Shown here piece by piece: positions 8,943 to 17,642 of a DNA stretch of 64,000 nt (position 1 is its first letter; each line of letters starts with the position of its first letter). Location of the stretch: positions 23,817 to 87,816 of the forward strand of contig JBMFWA010000005.1 in the NCBI GenBank assembly GCA_049965715.1, in the 5' to 3' direction. This stretch comes from JAKAFX01 sp049965715 (GTDB lineage Archaea > Thermoplasmatota > Thermoplasmata > Thermoplasmatales > Thermoplasmataceae). The notes under the pieces are model-generated. The model saw only the letters and a program-made list of their open reading frames with translations. It made no database searches and was not told the DNA's origin. The position numbers were made by a program, and so were the translations under genes.

Positions 8943-9632
8943 CTGCTTGAGTCTGATTCTTGCGGGATCGTAGATTCGTGACAGTATCTGAGTGGTGTTG
9001 TTTCTTTTTCTGCGCCTCATGTCCTTGTACCTGTGCAGAAGGTGCACATCCAGTTCTGACATGCTGTTCTCGAATTCAGCTTCATTCTCCGTTATGGCAG
9101 AGATAATCCCGAGATTCACCGCTGATTTCGCATCAAATATCTCGCCAGAAAGAATTTTCTTTTCCCAGGCCTTTCCATATATTTGATCTTCGGGGTCCGC
9201 AAGCAGGAACGGCATGCCATACCTGATATCAGGAAAACCGAAAATTGAATTTTCTGAAGAGAATGCAAAATCCGACAAAAGCACGATCTCCAGCCCCATT
9301 CCCAGAGCTGGACCATTCACGCGGGACAGAAAAAGCTCGCTTGATCCGGTAATCAGGTTAGACAGTGTTGATGACAGAGAAAGAAGATCCTGAAAATATT
9401 CAGATTCCCGCAACCTGACGCAGGAGGCGTCATATCCAAGCGAAAAAACCGGACCGTTTGATTCTATGAGAGAAATGCCCTCTTCACGGCCCCCAAGGAT
9501 CTCGGCGACTGCCTGTATCATGTCCTGTATTGACTCTATATCCAGTATCCTGTACTGGATGGTGTTCAACGTAATCCGGTGTATGTTCTCCTCAAGGGTA
9601 AGTTTAACCTTTCTTCTGTTGTTGATCCACAC
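8895..9632 (-). CDS. Enoyl-CoA hydratase/isomerase (crotonase) family protein
   Basis: Crotonase-fold enzymes hydrate or isomerise enoyl-CoA thioesters through an oxyanion hole. The 245-residue protein shows the family core NGPALGMGLEIVLLSDFAF near residues 107-125 and FGFPDIRYGMPF near 132-143. The usual GGG of the oxyanion site is replaced by LGMG, and the classical pair of catalytic glutamates is not obvious, so the exact reaction is uncertain. The start is GTG at 9632. The last 48 nt overlap the end of tatC on the other strand. Neighbouring lipid/CoA genes are compatible with fatty-acid or polyketide degradation. Confidence 0.75.
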   Translation of the reverse strand: MWINNRRKVKLTLEENIHRITLNTIQYRILDIESIQDMIQAVAEILGGREEGISLIESNGPVFSLGYDASCVRLRESEYFQDLLSLSSTLSNLITGSSELFLSRVNGPALGMGLEIVLLSDFAFSSENSIFGFPDIRYGMPFLLADPEDQIYGKAWEKKILSGEIFDAKSAVNLGIISAITENEAEFENSMSELDVHLLHRYKDMRRRKRNNTTQILSRIYDPARIRLKQLETFRDSAFGSLNVP

Positions 9633-9751
9633 TGAGTCTTGATCATGTTTTACAATATAACAGTATCAATGAACTCTGAAGGGATATGATTATGTCAGTA
9701 TTCAAAATATTTCATATCCATTCTGCAATGAAGAATATGATCAGGCAGAAA

Positions 9752-10876
9752 TCAGTAGAACGATCTGGTGCATCCTGCCTGTATTGCATATAACATCATG
9801 GATGGGCTGTGAAGGATCACGTGCTTCATCAGCCTCGGGATTTCGATCAGGTCATTGCCGGTCCTTGCCCTGAATGTTCTCAGTATCCTTGGTATGTCAA
9901 GAACCTTCTTTTTTGGAACCGTGTAGAATATCTTTTTTATTCTGTAATGATCGAGCAGGACAGGATACAGTTCTGATTGCCATTCCCTCTGATACATTTC
10001 AGGATTATTCACTGATGCCGCCTTTCCTGCCAGCTGGCCTGACCAGGTGGCGCCCTGCAGTCCGCCCCCGGTTGATGCAAAAACGCTGTTTGCCGCATCT
10101 CCAACTATCATGATATTTCCGAACACCACCTTTCTGGGAGGATGTGCAACGGGGATAAGATGTGATATCGTATGATGGACCTCGCCCGCCAGTTCAGGAT
10201 GATCCCTTGTAAAATCTCTCAGGGCAGATACAGGATTTTCCCTGCTCTGTTTCACCACACCTATGCCTATCCTGCGAAAATTGTTTCTGTCTGGAAAATC
10301 CCACACATATCCACCGGGAGCATATCTGCTCAGCCAGAAAGATATATCGAAGTCTGTCCTTGGATGGAGTTTTCTTGTTTCCTCGTAGCCAACTATCATA
10401 TCAATGTCCTGAGGTTTCATCTGCCTGGGCGTGAGAGAGGTTGTGGGGCCCGAGGCTATTATTATGTTCCTGGCAGTGATGTTTCCCTGTGTAGTGCTGA
10501 TCTCGTTGTGTGTTATCTTCAGGACCCTTGTATTCAGCGCGATGTTAAGGCCCTTCGCGAGGTACTGTTCATATCTTGTGAAATCGTAAACGTATCCCAC
10601 CTCATGATTGTAGCGCATCACGGTGAGATCACCATCATCATTCTGGATTCCCACCGATCTTATTCTTGCTGAAACAATTTCATCATTTACAGGCATATTG
10701 AGCTTATCCACAAAATACTTAGAGATCCCGCCAGTTGATCTTATTGGAACGCCAATCTGATCCTTCGAATCCAGTATAATGTAATTTTTTCCAGATTCCT
10801 GAAGAATTCTTCCTGCAGACAGGCCTGCGGTGCCGGCACCCACTATCACCGTATCATAATCTAACACTATTATCAA
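9752..10876 (-). CDS. FAD-dependent oxidoreductase of the geranylgeranyl reductase family
   Basis: The 374-residue flavoprotein has the N-terminal dinucleotide motif VIVGAGTAGLSAG (about 10-22), the adjoining ESGKNYIILDSK strand end, and the second FAD motif VGDAANSVFASTGGG near 257-271. These are typical of the geranylgeranyl reductase family that saturates isoprenoid chains of archaeal lipids. At 374 residues it is shorter than many GGRs, and it could be a paralogue with another substrate. The start may be TTG 10876 or GTG 10867; neither has a strong ribosome site. A prenyl synthase gene lies at 37539. Confidence 0.72.
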   Translation of the reverse strand: MIIVLDYDTVIVGAGTAGLSAGRILQESGKNYIILDSKDQIGVPIRSTGGISKYFVDKLNMPVNDEIVSARIRSVGIQNDDGDLTVMRYNHEVGYVYDFTRYEQYLAKGLNIALNTRVLKITHNEISTTQGNITARNIIIASGPTTSLTPRQMKPQDIDMIVGYEETRKLHPRTDFDISFWLSRYAPGGYVWDFPDRNNFRRIGIGVVKQSRENPVSALRDFTRDHPELAGEVHHTISHLIPVAHPPRKVVFGNIMIVGDAANSVFASTGGGLQGATWSGQLAGKAASVNNPEMYQREWQSELYPVLLDHYRIKKIFYTVPKKKVLDIPRILRTFRARTGNDLIEIPRLMKHVILHSPSMMLYAIQAGCTRSFY

Positions 10877-11004
10877 ATTCGTAACCGATGATATACTTTG
10901 CGCCGTTTATCCGGGTACCGTGTCTTTACTGTATCGAAATCCGCCCTGGTTCCAGACCTTTATAATATTACCTATTTCCTGATTTTACCTAAAAAGGCTG
11001 ATAA

Positions 11005-11253
11005 TCAGTACATGGTCAGATTGAATTTTTCGTCTGCCTCTCTGTACGATTTCAGATCGTGTATATTCATGAGCCTTGAGATGTGTTCCATGGGTGCTGA
11101 AACCTTCTGATCATAGGCCTCCCTGCCCAGTTCAAGTCTTCCCTTCTCCCGGCTGAACATTACTATTTCTCCGTACTTCTTCAGGCAGTGGACGCATTCA
11201 GCTGCTTCCTCCTCGTTTTCCACGTCCTTAAAACATATCATGAAGTCGGTCAC
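11005..11253 (-). CDS. Unknown small protein, last gene of the complex I operon
   Basis: The 82-residue soluble protein is not recognised. It is predicted alpha/beta (FMICFKDVENEEEAAECVHC, then EIVMFSREKGRLELG), reminiscent of a small ferredoxin-like or ACT-like fold, but this is only a guess. It has two cysteines (CVHC) in a C-x2-C spacing. Its start overlaps the stop of the preceding gene by 4 nt (ATGA), so it is translationally coupled at the end of the nuo cluster. An assembly or regulatory role in complex I is an inference from position only. Confidence 0.65.
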   Translation of the reverse strand: MTDFMICFKDVENEEEAAECVHCLKKYGEIVMFSREKGRLELGREAYDQKVSAPMEHISRLMNIHDLKSYREADEKFNLTMY

Positions 11254-11612
11254 AGATCATCACACCTCTTCTGGTCGAATCCCGGATACTCAACGTCATA
11301 TCTGTCCATTGTATACTGTATATAATATACAAAGGCTGAAACTAGTTCCTCTATATTGTCCACCATGTAAAACAGTCCGGAAAACTTATCCGATGTTAAT
11401 TCACTCTCTGCCTCATCAGCATTTATATTTCCTTTGATAAGTTCTTCAATGATGTCCAGGAACTTTTCCATTTCAACATAAAGATTCTTCTTCGTTGCCA
11501 TGAAAAGATATTTCGATTTGATCTTTCTCCGTTCCAGCCATTTGATCGAAGACCTGACATCACCCATCAGCATGAATGATTTTACTTCTTCCAGATCAAG
11601 AAGCCCGTTCAT
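11250..11612 (-). CDS. Unknown helical protein directly after nuoN
   Basis: The 120-residue product is acidic and mostly helical by eye, with no membrane segment and no motif I recognise; a central heptad-like stretch (EMEKFLDIIEELIKG) could form a coiled coil. The ATG at 11612 abuts the stop of nuoN with no gap, and its own stop overlaps the next gene by 4 nt. It belongs to the complex I transcription unit. It could be an accessory subunit, an assembly factor or an unrelated passenger. Confidence 0.7.
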   Translation of the reverse strand: MNGLLDLEEVKSFMLMGDVRSSIKWLERRKIKSKYLFMATKKNLYVEMEKFLDIIEELIKGNINADEAESELTSDKFSGLFYMVDNIEELVSAFVYYIQYTMDRYDVEYPGFDQKRCDDL

Positions 11613-13079
11613 CTAGAAAACCCCCATCAGAGCAGTGGCAGCTGTGTAGAAAATATTGAATATATAGAACGAGAAAAAGAGCACTATGACTATGATTGCG
11701 GAGATCACAACGGGAATTACTGTGGCTGGTGAGATAATGAACTTGTCCTCACCCTCTGGCTTTTTCCAGTACATGTACATTATCACCTTCAGATAATAGA
11801 ATACCGATATGGCACTGTTCAGTATTGCTATGATTGCGAGCCACCACAGATTCCCCTGCACGAGATACAGAAACATGTAAAATTTTCCGGTGAATCCGCC
11901 AGTAAATGGTATGCCGGCCAGTGCCAGGAGAAGTATGGAAAGGCTGAGAGCAAGTGCCGGTGATTTCTTGGAGAGCCCTGAAAGATCAGATATTTCCGGT
12001 CCATCCTTTCTGAATGCATTCATGGAAAGGAATGCACCTCCCTTCATGAAAATGTAAATCAGTGAATAAATCAGTGCCGCAGTGACCGCATACGTGGCCA
12101 CGATGGTATAGGATCCGTTTGTCCAAACATCATATGACGTTATGGAAAATACCAGTATCAGGTAACCTGCCTGTGCCACGCTTGAATAAGCGAATAGCCT
12201 CTTTATGTTATTCTGTGAAAGAGCGGAGAGATTTCCGTATGTCATGGTGAGTATTGCCAGGATCGAAAACAGTATGAATACATCCTCCCCTATGTACTGG
12301 AATCCGATTATGAAGACCTTGAGCATTATCATAAAGGCCAGCAGTTTACTCCCGGTGGACAGGAATGCAGAGACAGAGTTCTCTGCGCCGTCGTATGTAT
12401 CTATTGCCCACTGGTGCATTGGAAATATCGCGAGCTTGAAACCGAACCCTATTGTGAGGAATATCAGGGAGATAAGAAGCGCCTGACCGGACACGATATT
12501 ATACACGGGGAGCAGATAGAATGTGCCTGTTGCCTGGAAGAAGAATGCAAGTCCGAATATGATGAAGGATGTTGAAACAGCCCCGGTGAAAAAATATTTG
12601 GCTGAAGCTTCAAGGGTCCTCCTTGTCTTGTGGAAACCCGTCATCACATATGTGCCAATACTCACGGACTCAAACGCCACAAAAAGGATTATGAGGTTCA
12701 TGCTGAAGGCAGCTACCAGCATTCCTGTGGTCACAAACAGGAGCAGGGCGTAAAATATCTCCCCCTTCTTCTCTATATTCCTGAGCGCAGGGATGGTAAC
12801 GTAGAGAGCAGAGATGATGAAAAGGATTGAGAAGTAGAGACCGAAATCGTTGAACTCAATGCTCCTGAAAAGGACATACTTCTGTACCTCCGGTATGATG
12901 AGAAGCAGGATCATTGATATAACGAGGGATACCGATGCGATAGCTGAAAACAGCTTCTTGCTGCCGGAAAATATACCTGCGAACAGGAGAATGAAACCTG
13001 CGATTCCAAGAGCGATCATGGGATAAAAGTATTCAAGGGAAGCGAAACCTGTGACTGTCGATATAAACTCGTTATACAT
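11613..13079 (-). CDS. nuoN: NADH-quinone oxidoreductase-like subunit N
   Basis: Antiporter-like membrane subunit of the proton-pumping arm of complex I. The 488 residues form about 14 hydrophobic helices, with the conserved ALFMLVGFGFKLAIFP-like segment (here TIGFGFKLAIFPMHQW) carrying the Lys and His of the channel, and GIPFTGGFTGKFYMF near 380-394. It starts one base inside the end of nuoM (shared base 13079). The order M-N and shared boundaries show a single operon. Confidence 0.93.
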   Translation of the reverse strand: MYNEFISTVTGFASLEYFYPMIALGIAGFILLFAGIFSGSKKLFSAIASVSLVISMILLLIIPEVQKYVLFRSIEFNDFGLYFSILFIISALYVTIPALRNIEKKGEIFYALLLFVTTGMLVAAFSMNLIILFVAFESVSIGTYVMTGFHKTRRTLEASAKYFFTGAVSTSFIIFGLAFFFQATGTFYLLPVYNIVSGQALLISLIFLTIGFGFKLAIFPMHQWAIDTYDGAENSVSAFLSTGSKLLAFMIMLKVFIIGFQYIGEDVFILFSILAILTMTYGNLSALSQNNIKRLFAYSSVAQAGYLILVFSITSYDVWTNGSYTIVATYAVTAALIYSLIYIFMKGGAFLSMNAFRKDGPEISDLSGLSKKSPALALSLSILLLALAGIPFTGGFTGKFYMFLYLVQGNLWWLAIIAILNSAISVFYYLKVIMYMYWKKPEGEDKFIISPATVIPVVISAIIVIVLFFSFYIFNIFYTAATALMGVF

Positions 13080-14545
13080 CAGAATCCTCCAATATAGCCT
13101 GTAATCAGTGGGAATACTATTCTCGGAAATACGCCCAGGATCAGAATGACTATGAAAATAGAGAGCATGGCGGAAAGCTCAGTGCGTGAAAGATCACGTA
13201 TGGGTCCAAGTTTCTCGTTGTATGGTCCGTACAGTGTCCTCTGCGCAGCCCAGATGTGGTACGATGCGGTGATGATCATGGCAAAAATAACAAAGAAAAC
13301 AAGTGCGCCTATTGCCTGGAACGATCCTGCAACAATTGAAAATTCTGCAACAAAACCTGCAAGACCCGGAAGACCCAGTGAAGCAAGCAGTCCACCAAGA
13401 AGGAGAGTGGACATCATGGGCGCTTCACGGTATATTCCTCCCAGCCCGTAGGTCGTGTCATGTCCTGTGTACTTCTTTATGTAGTAAAGCATGGAGAAAA
13501 TAAGGGCGACAATCAAGCCGTGAACGAATATCTGGTACATTCCCCCGGCGAGATCAATGGTGCTGTCAGTGCCTGTTGATATGAGGCCCGATCCGAATGA
13601 TATCATAACAAAACCCATGGAGCTTGCGCTGGCGTATGCCATCATCCTCTTAAGGCTTGTCTGAAACATTGCGGAGAGGGAGAAGTAGATCAGGCTTATT
13701 ATTCCGAGATAGATGAAAATCCACATTATGTATACTGGTATGTCTGCATAGATATTGTAAAGAATGCCGAATAATCCGTATCCCCCCATGACTGAGAGAG
13801 CCCCTGCAAGTATCACAGTGACTGGATAAGATGCGGTTTCGTAACTGTCAGGGAGCCAGGAATGGAGAGGGAATGATGGCAGCTTGACAAGAAAACCGAT
13901 CATGAAACCGGCTATCACGAAAATCTGGTAGAAGTACGGCATTGACGTGAAGAATGCCGGATTGAGAAGGCTTGATATCTGCATGGTCAGAATACCCTTT
14001 TCCGTGTAATAGAAAGAATACAGGGTGAAGATGGACAGCAGTATGAATACCGATCCTATATGCGTGTAAACGAAAAACTTCAGCGAAACAGAGTCCTTCC
14101 TTGATCCTCCATATAATCCTATGAGGAAATAGACCGGTACTAGAACGATCTCCCAGAAAACGTAGAAGAAGAACAGATCGGTGGAGAGCAACAGTCCGAA
14201 GGTCCCGACCTCTGTAAGCATAATCAGGCCATAATATATGCCATTACCTTCTTTGGAAACGAATAACGCGATAAGGGTGATCATTGACGCAAGAATTATG
14301 AGAATGTCCGTGAACCCGTCAAGTCCCAGCGAAAAATAGAACCCGCTGCTGGATGAGAGTGTTATGCTGTATGTGGAGAGGTATCCTCCGGAATATCCCC
14401 TGTAAAACTCCGCTGCAGAATATGCTATCACTCCTATGGATATGAGCAGCGCAACAATCTTTGAGAAGCTGCCCGAATATTTTCCCATGAAGAAGGTGAT
14501 AATTGATGCGGCTATCAGTGCAAAAAATATGTACTCTATGATCAT
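13079..14545 (-). CDS. nuoM: NADH-quinone oxidoreductase-like subunit M
   Basis: The second antiporter-like subunit, 488 residues and about 14 helices. Typical features are FFYVFWEIVLVPVYFLIG near residues 125-142 with the conserved channel Glu, the KLPSFPLHSWLPDSYETA segment near 220-237 with the Lys and loop histidine, and GLPGLAGFVAEF near 395-406. It is adjacent to nuoL with no gap. It acts in proton translocation together with NuoL and NuoN. Confidence 0.94.
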   Translation of the reverse strand: MIIEYIFFALIAASIITFFMGKYSGSFSKIVALLISIGVIAYSAAEFYRGYSGGYLSTYSITLSSSSGFYFSLGLDGFTDILIILASMITLIALFVSKEGNGIYYGLIMLTEVGTFGLLLSTDLFFFYVFWEIVLVPVYFLIGLYGGSRKDSVSLKFFVYTHIGSVFILLSIFTLYSFYYTEKGILTMQISSLLNPAFFTSMPYFYQIFVIAGFMIGFLVKLPSFPLHSWLPDSYETASYPVTVILAGALSVMGGYGLFGILYNIYADIPVYIMWIFIYLGIISLIYFSLSAMFQTSLKRMMAYASASSMGFVMISFGSGLISTGTDSTIDLAGGMYQIFVHGLIVALIFSMLYYIKKYTGHDTTYGLGGIYREAPMMSTLLLGGLLASLGLPGLAGFVAEFSIVAGSFQAIGALVFFVIFAMIITASYHIWAAQRTLYGPYNEKLGPIRDLSRTELSAMLSIFIVILILGVFPRIVFPLITGYIGGF

Positions 14546-16441
14546 CTAAAGACCTCCAAGGAGTTCAAGTATCAGCAGAACAACCGCTGCAGTCACTATT
14601 ATAACCACGAAATAATTTTCCACAATTCCCGACTGCAGCCTTCTGAAACCCTTTCCAAGAGAGACTGCAGATCGACCGAGCGCTTCCACACCTTTATTGT
14701 ATGAATATTCGAACCCGGCGAAGGCTGAGGATAGAGGGAGTATTCCCTTCTGCGCTATTCCATTGGTGAATGCTGAATCAAGATAGTACTTGTTCTTGAG
14801 TATTTTGTAGCCTGGAACTGCGGAGAATCTGATCTTCTTCCATGCTTCCCCCGCGTAAATGAAATAGGTGACAACCACCCCTATAACCAGGAAGACTATT
14901 GGTATAAGTTCGATTAGAAGGGGAACGGTGGGGATAATCGTGGAAGGATTTATGAAATTGTAGAAGTCCGACTGATATATGCCGTAAATCAGGGCAAGTA
15001 TTGCCAGTGGGAATAATGGCAGAAGAGCCCATATTGATGGATCTTTTGCTTCGGACGCCAGATGAGACCTCGGTTTGCCCAGAGCAACCAGGAAAAACAT
15101 CCTGAAAGTGTAGAGCACCGTCATGAATGACCCGACTTCAAGGAAGATCCATGGAATGGCAAACAGGAATGAGTGCTGCTGTGTGTAGAACAGGTAAGAA
15201 GCGTCTATTATTGTATCTTTGGAAAAGAATGCTGCGGTATAAGGTACCGCTGCCAGTGTTATGGACCCTATGAACATGAGCGAAATTGTGATGGGCATCC
15301 TTTTCCAGAGACCCCCCATCTTTCTTACATCACGAACATCCATGAGTGCTATCAGTATGGCACCAGCCGTCAGGAACAGGAGTGCTTTGAAAAATGCATG
15401 GACAACGAGATGATAGAGCGAGAAGGATACCACCTCGCCACCAAGAATGCCGCCAAGACCCAGGGCTGCCATCATGTAACCAAGCTGACTGATGGTTGAG
15501 TAGGCGAGTATTCTCTTGAGATCGTTGACAACCAGACCTATGGTGCCGGCGAAAATCGCGGTAAACGACCCTATGAATGCTACGGTATAAAGAGAAATCG
15601 GATATGCTTCTGAGAACAGGGGATACACCCTGGCGACAAGGTAAATTCCGGCCGTCACCATTGTGGCAGCATGTATCAGTGCTGATACAGTTGTTGGACC
15701 TTCCATTGCATCAGGAATCCAAACATGAAGTGGAAATTGCGACGACTTTCCTATGGCACCTCCAAGGAGCAGAAGTGATATTATTGTGAGATTTTCCTTT
15801 CCTATCAGTGCCGGAAGAGATGAGGCATGGTTGACTATGAATGATATGCTTAACGGATCGGCTGTCACTGATGAATATGGGGAAAGTGACGTGTAAAGAA
15901 CAGCCAGTCCCACGAGGAAGAGCAGGTCCCCGACTCTTGTAACTATGAATGCCTTCTTTGCAGCCGCAGTTGCATTTGGCTTGAAGAACCAGAACCCTAT
16001 GAGCAGGTAGGAACAGAGTCCCACCAGTTCCCAGAACAGGAAAAACTCAAGGAGGTTTGAAGATTCAACCAGGCCCAGCATGCCTGCGGTGAAAAGAGCT
16101 GTTTCTGCAAAATAAACATGCCTGTTGGGGTCCTTCTTCATATAGAACATGGCGAATAAATGAATCATGAGGGAGACAAAAGAGACCATCATGATCATAA
16201 CAACGGTCAGATGGTCTACGAATACCCCATAGTCAAGGTTGTAGAACCAGTTTACCTGTGAAATGACAACATTACCGGAAGAAGCGTTCAGGTAGAGCAG
16301 GTATGACAGCACAAGGGAGATTGATATAGAAATGGAAGCGATTATCCCTGCTATGTCCTTCCTGTATTTCCCTGTCACCAGTGCAATTGGTGCAGCAATG
16401 AGCGGTGCAAGAAACACGAACCACGCGTACACATATTCCAT
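14546..16441 (-). CDS. nuoL: NADH-quinone oxidoreductase-like subunit L
   Basis: The largest antiporter-like subunit, 631 residues. The core carries EFFLFWELVGLCSYLLIGFW near residues 130-149, GKSSQFPLHVWIPDAMEGPT near 231-250, ALIHAATMVTAGIY and the SQLGYM segment. The C-terminal part with the long lateral helix is present after residue 480. Its last base overlaps the first base of the nuoK stop region (16441), consistent with tight packing. Confidence 0.95.
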   Translation of the reverse strand: MEYVYAWFVFLAPLIAAPIALVTGKYRKDIAGIIASISISISLVLSYLLYLNASSGNVVISQVNWFYNLDYGVFVDHLTVVMIMMVSFVSLMIHLFAMFYMKKDPNRHVYFAETALFTAGMLGLVESSNLLEFFLFWELVGLCSYLLIGFWFFKPNATAAAKKAFIVTRVGDLLFLVGLAVLYTSLSPYSSVTADPLSISFIVNHASSLPALIGKENLTIISLLLLGGAIGKSSQFPLHVWIPDAMEGPTTVSALIHAATMVTAGIYLVARVYPLFSEAYPISLYTVAFIGSFTAIFAGTIGLVVNDLKRILAYSTISQLGYMMAALGLGGILGGEVVSFSLYHLVVHAFFKALLFLTAGAILIALMDVRDVRKMGGLWKRMPITISLMFIGSITLAAVPYTAAFFSKDTIIDASYLFYTQQHSFLFAIPWIFLEVGSFMTVLYTFRMFFLVALGKPRSHLASEAKDPSIWALLPLFPLAILALIYGIYQSDFYNFINPSTIIPTVPLLIELIPIVFLVIGVVVTYFIYAGEAWKKIRFSAVPGYKILKNKYYLDSAFTNGIAQKGILPLSSAFAGFEYSYNKGVEALGRSAVSLGKGFRRLQSGIVENYFVVIIVTAAVVLLILELLGGL

Positions 16442-16734
16442 TATTCTCTAATCTCCTTGAGCAGCGATATGTTGACCTTGCCGAATCTCCTGAATATTGC
16501 TATGAGTATGCTTATTCCGATGACTGATTCAACAGCGGCAATTGCTATGACCATGAGAGCCAGTATTATTGGCTGCATTGATCCATAGGATGATGCAACC
16601 AGCGCCAGCACTGCAGAGTTTATCAGGATCTCAATCGATATGAGCATCTTGATGCCCACCTTTGATGACATGACCCCGTAGAGACCGACGGTGAAAAGAA
16701 ACATGGCAATGGTGTCTGCGATCATCAGTTCCAT
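16441..16734 (-). CDS. nuoK: NADH-quinone oxidoreductase-like subunit K
   Basis: A 97-residue protein with three transmembrane helices, the standard size for NuoK/MrpC-like subunits. The second and third helices carry conserved acidic residues (ISIEILINSAVLAL and AVESVIGISILIAIF), which line the proton channel in known complexes. It sits between nuoJ2 and nuoL, the canonical position. Confidence 0.93.
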   Translation of the reverse strand: MELMIADTIAMFLFTVGLYGVMSSKVGIKMLISIEILINSAVLALVASSYGSMQPIILALMVIAIAAVESVIGISILIAIFRRFGKVNISLLKEIRE

Positions 16735-16736
16735 GT

Positions 16737-16955
16737 TTACTCCTCCCTTCCCGATATGTAAAGCATTCCAATAATCCCTCCAACCAGTATCAATGAAATG
16801 AGCTCAAACGGAACAAGATACTCTCCGAAAAGGCTGCTGCTTATCGCGGTGATGTTCTGATTGATGCGTTCAATGGAACCGCTGATCTGAATTATTTCCA
16901 CAAATATCACGAGAAAGAAGAAAGCTGAGGCAAGCGCCGCTGCATATTTATTCAA
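16737..16955 (-). CDS. nuoJ2: NuoJ C-terminal half, separate gene
   Basis: A 72-residue membrane protein with two hydrophobic helices (about 5-25 and 45-67). The second, FELISLILVGGIIGMLYISG, corresponds to the last helix of NuoJ just before NuoK. It overlaps the nuoJ1 end by 8 nt. NuoJ is thus encoded by two overlapping genes instead of one of about 160-200 residues; split NuoJ is known in some archaea. Together the pieces should supply all five helices. Confidence 0.82.
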   Translation of the reverse strand: MNKYAAALASAFFFLVIFVEIIQISGSIERINQNITAISSSLFGEYLVPFELISLILVGGIIGMLYISGREE

Positions 16956-17196
16956 CTTCCTTCCCTCCTGTGAGCATCAGGGTGAAGACTATAAGAGTGA
17001 CTACTGCGCCTACGTAAACGAGGAGCTCAATTGCGCCAAGGAAACTTGCGCCCATGAATATGAAAAGACCGCCCATTGTAAACAGAAACATCATGAGCCA
17101 AGTGGCGGAATGCACAATATTCTTTTCCCTAACAGCTTCCAGTGAAGTTATCACAAGGAAAAGCGCAAAGATCAGGAAGATAATGGTGAATATCAT
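16948..17196 (-). CDS. nuoJ1: NuoJ N-terminal half, separate gene
   Basis: An 82-residue protein with three hydrophobic helices. The third, GAIELLVYVGAVVTLIVF, is the signature NuoJ helix containing the conserved Glu and Tyr. The start is ATG 17196, which overlaps the nuoI stop as ATGA; a longer reading upstream would run out of frame through nuoI. The end overlaps nuoJ2 by 8 nt, consistent with a programmed split and not with a random break. Confidence 0.83.
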   Translation of the reverse strand: MIFTIIFLIFALFLVITSLEAVREKNIVHSATWLMMFLFTMGGLFIFMGASFLGAIELLVYVGAVVTLIVFTLMLTGGKEVE

Positions 17197-17636
17197 TTCT
17201 TGACCTTGTCCTCCTCCAGAGCCAGCTCTTCGGGAGAATAGGTGAAGCTGTTCCGGGTTCTTGATGTCTCGAACACATTGGTGAGGTATATTGCCTCGGT
17301 GGGGCATATTTCCTGGCAGTTTCTGCACACTGTGCAGGTGCCGAAATTTACGTCCGGATATATCTTTCTCTTGTTCCTCGGGTTTTCCCTGTCAACGGGC
17401 TGCATCTTGATACTTCCATTGGGACATACCTGTTCGCACAGCGTACAGCCGACACAGTCGTCAAGCTTTAGAAAGATGCGAAACCTGAATCTTTCAGGCA
17501 TCTCGCGTTTCTCTTCTGGATACTGAACTGTAACAGGTTTTTCAAAGAGGTGCTTGCCCACTGTGGCCATTCCACCAATCATGCCTATCAGAGGCACTCT
17601 CTTCTTTGGTTCTTCAACTTCCTTTACACCTATCAT
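17193..17636 (-). CDS. nuoI: Complex I 8Fe ferredoxin-like subunit I
   Basis: A 147-residue protein carrying two 4Fe-4S motifs, CVGCTLCEQVCP (about 61-72) and CTVCRNCQEICP (about 101-112), that pass electrons towards cluster N2 in NuoB. The basic N-terminal segment could contact the membrane arm. It lies between nuoH and nuoJ1, with 6 nt to nuoH and an ATGA overlap with nuoJ1. Confidence 0.94.
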   Translation of the reverse strand: MIGVKEVEEPKKRVPLIGMIGGMATVGKHLFEKPVTVQYPEEKREMPERFRFRIFLKLDDCVGCTLCEQVCPNGSIKMQPVDRENPRNKRKIYPDVNFGTCTVCRNCQEICPTEAIYLTNVFETSRTRNSFTYSPEELALEEDKVKK

Positions 17637-17642
17637 GATTTA

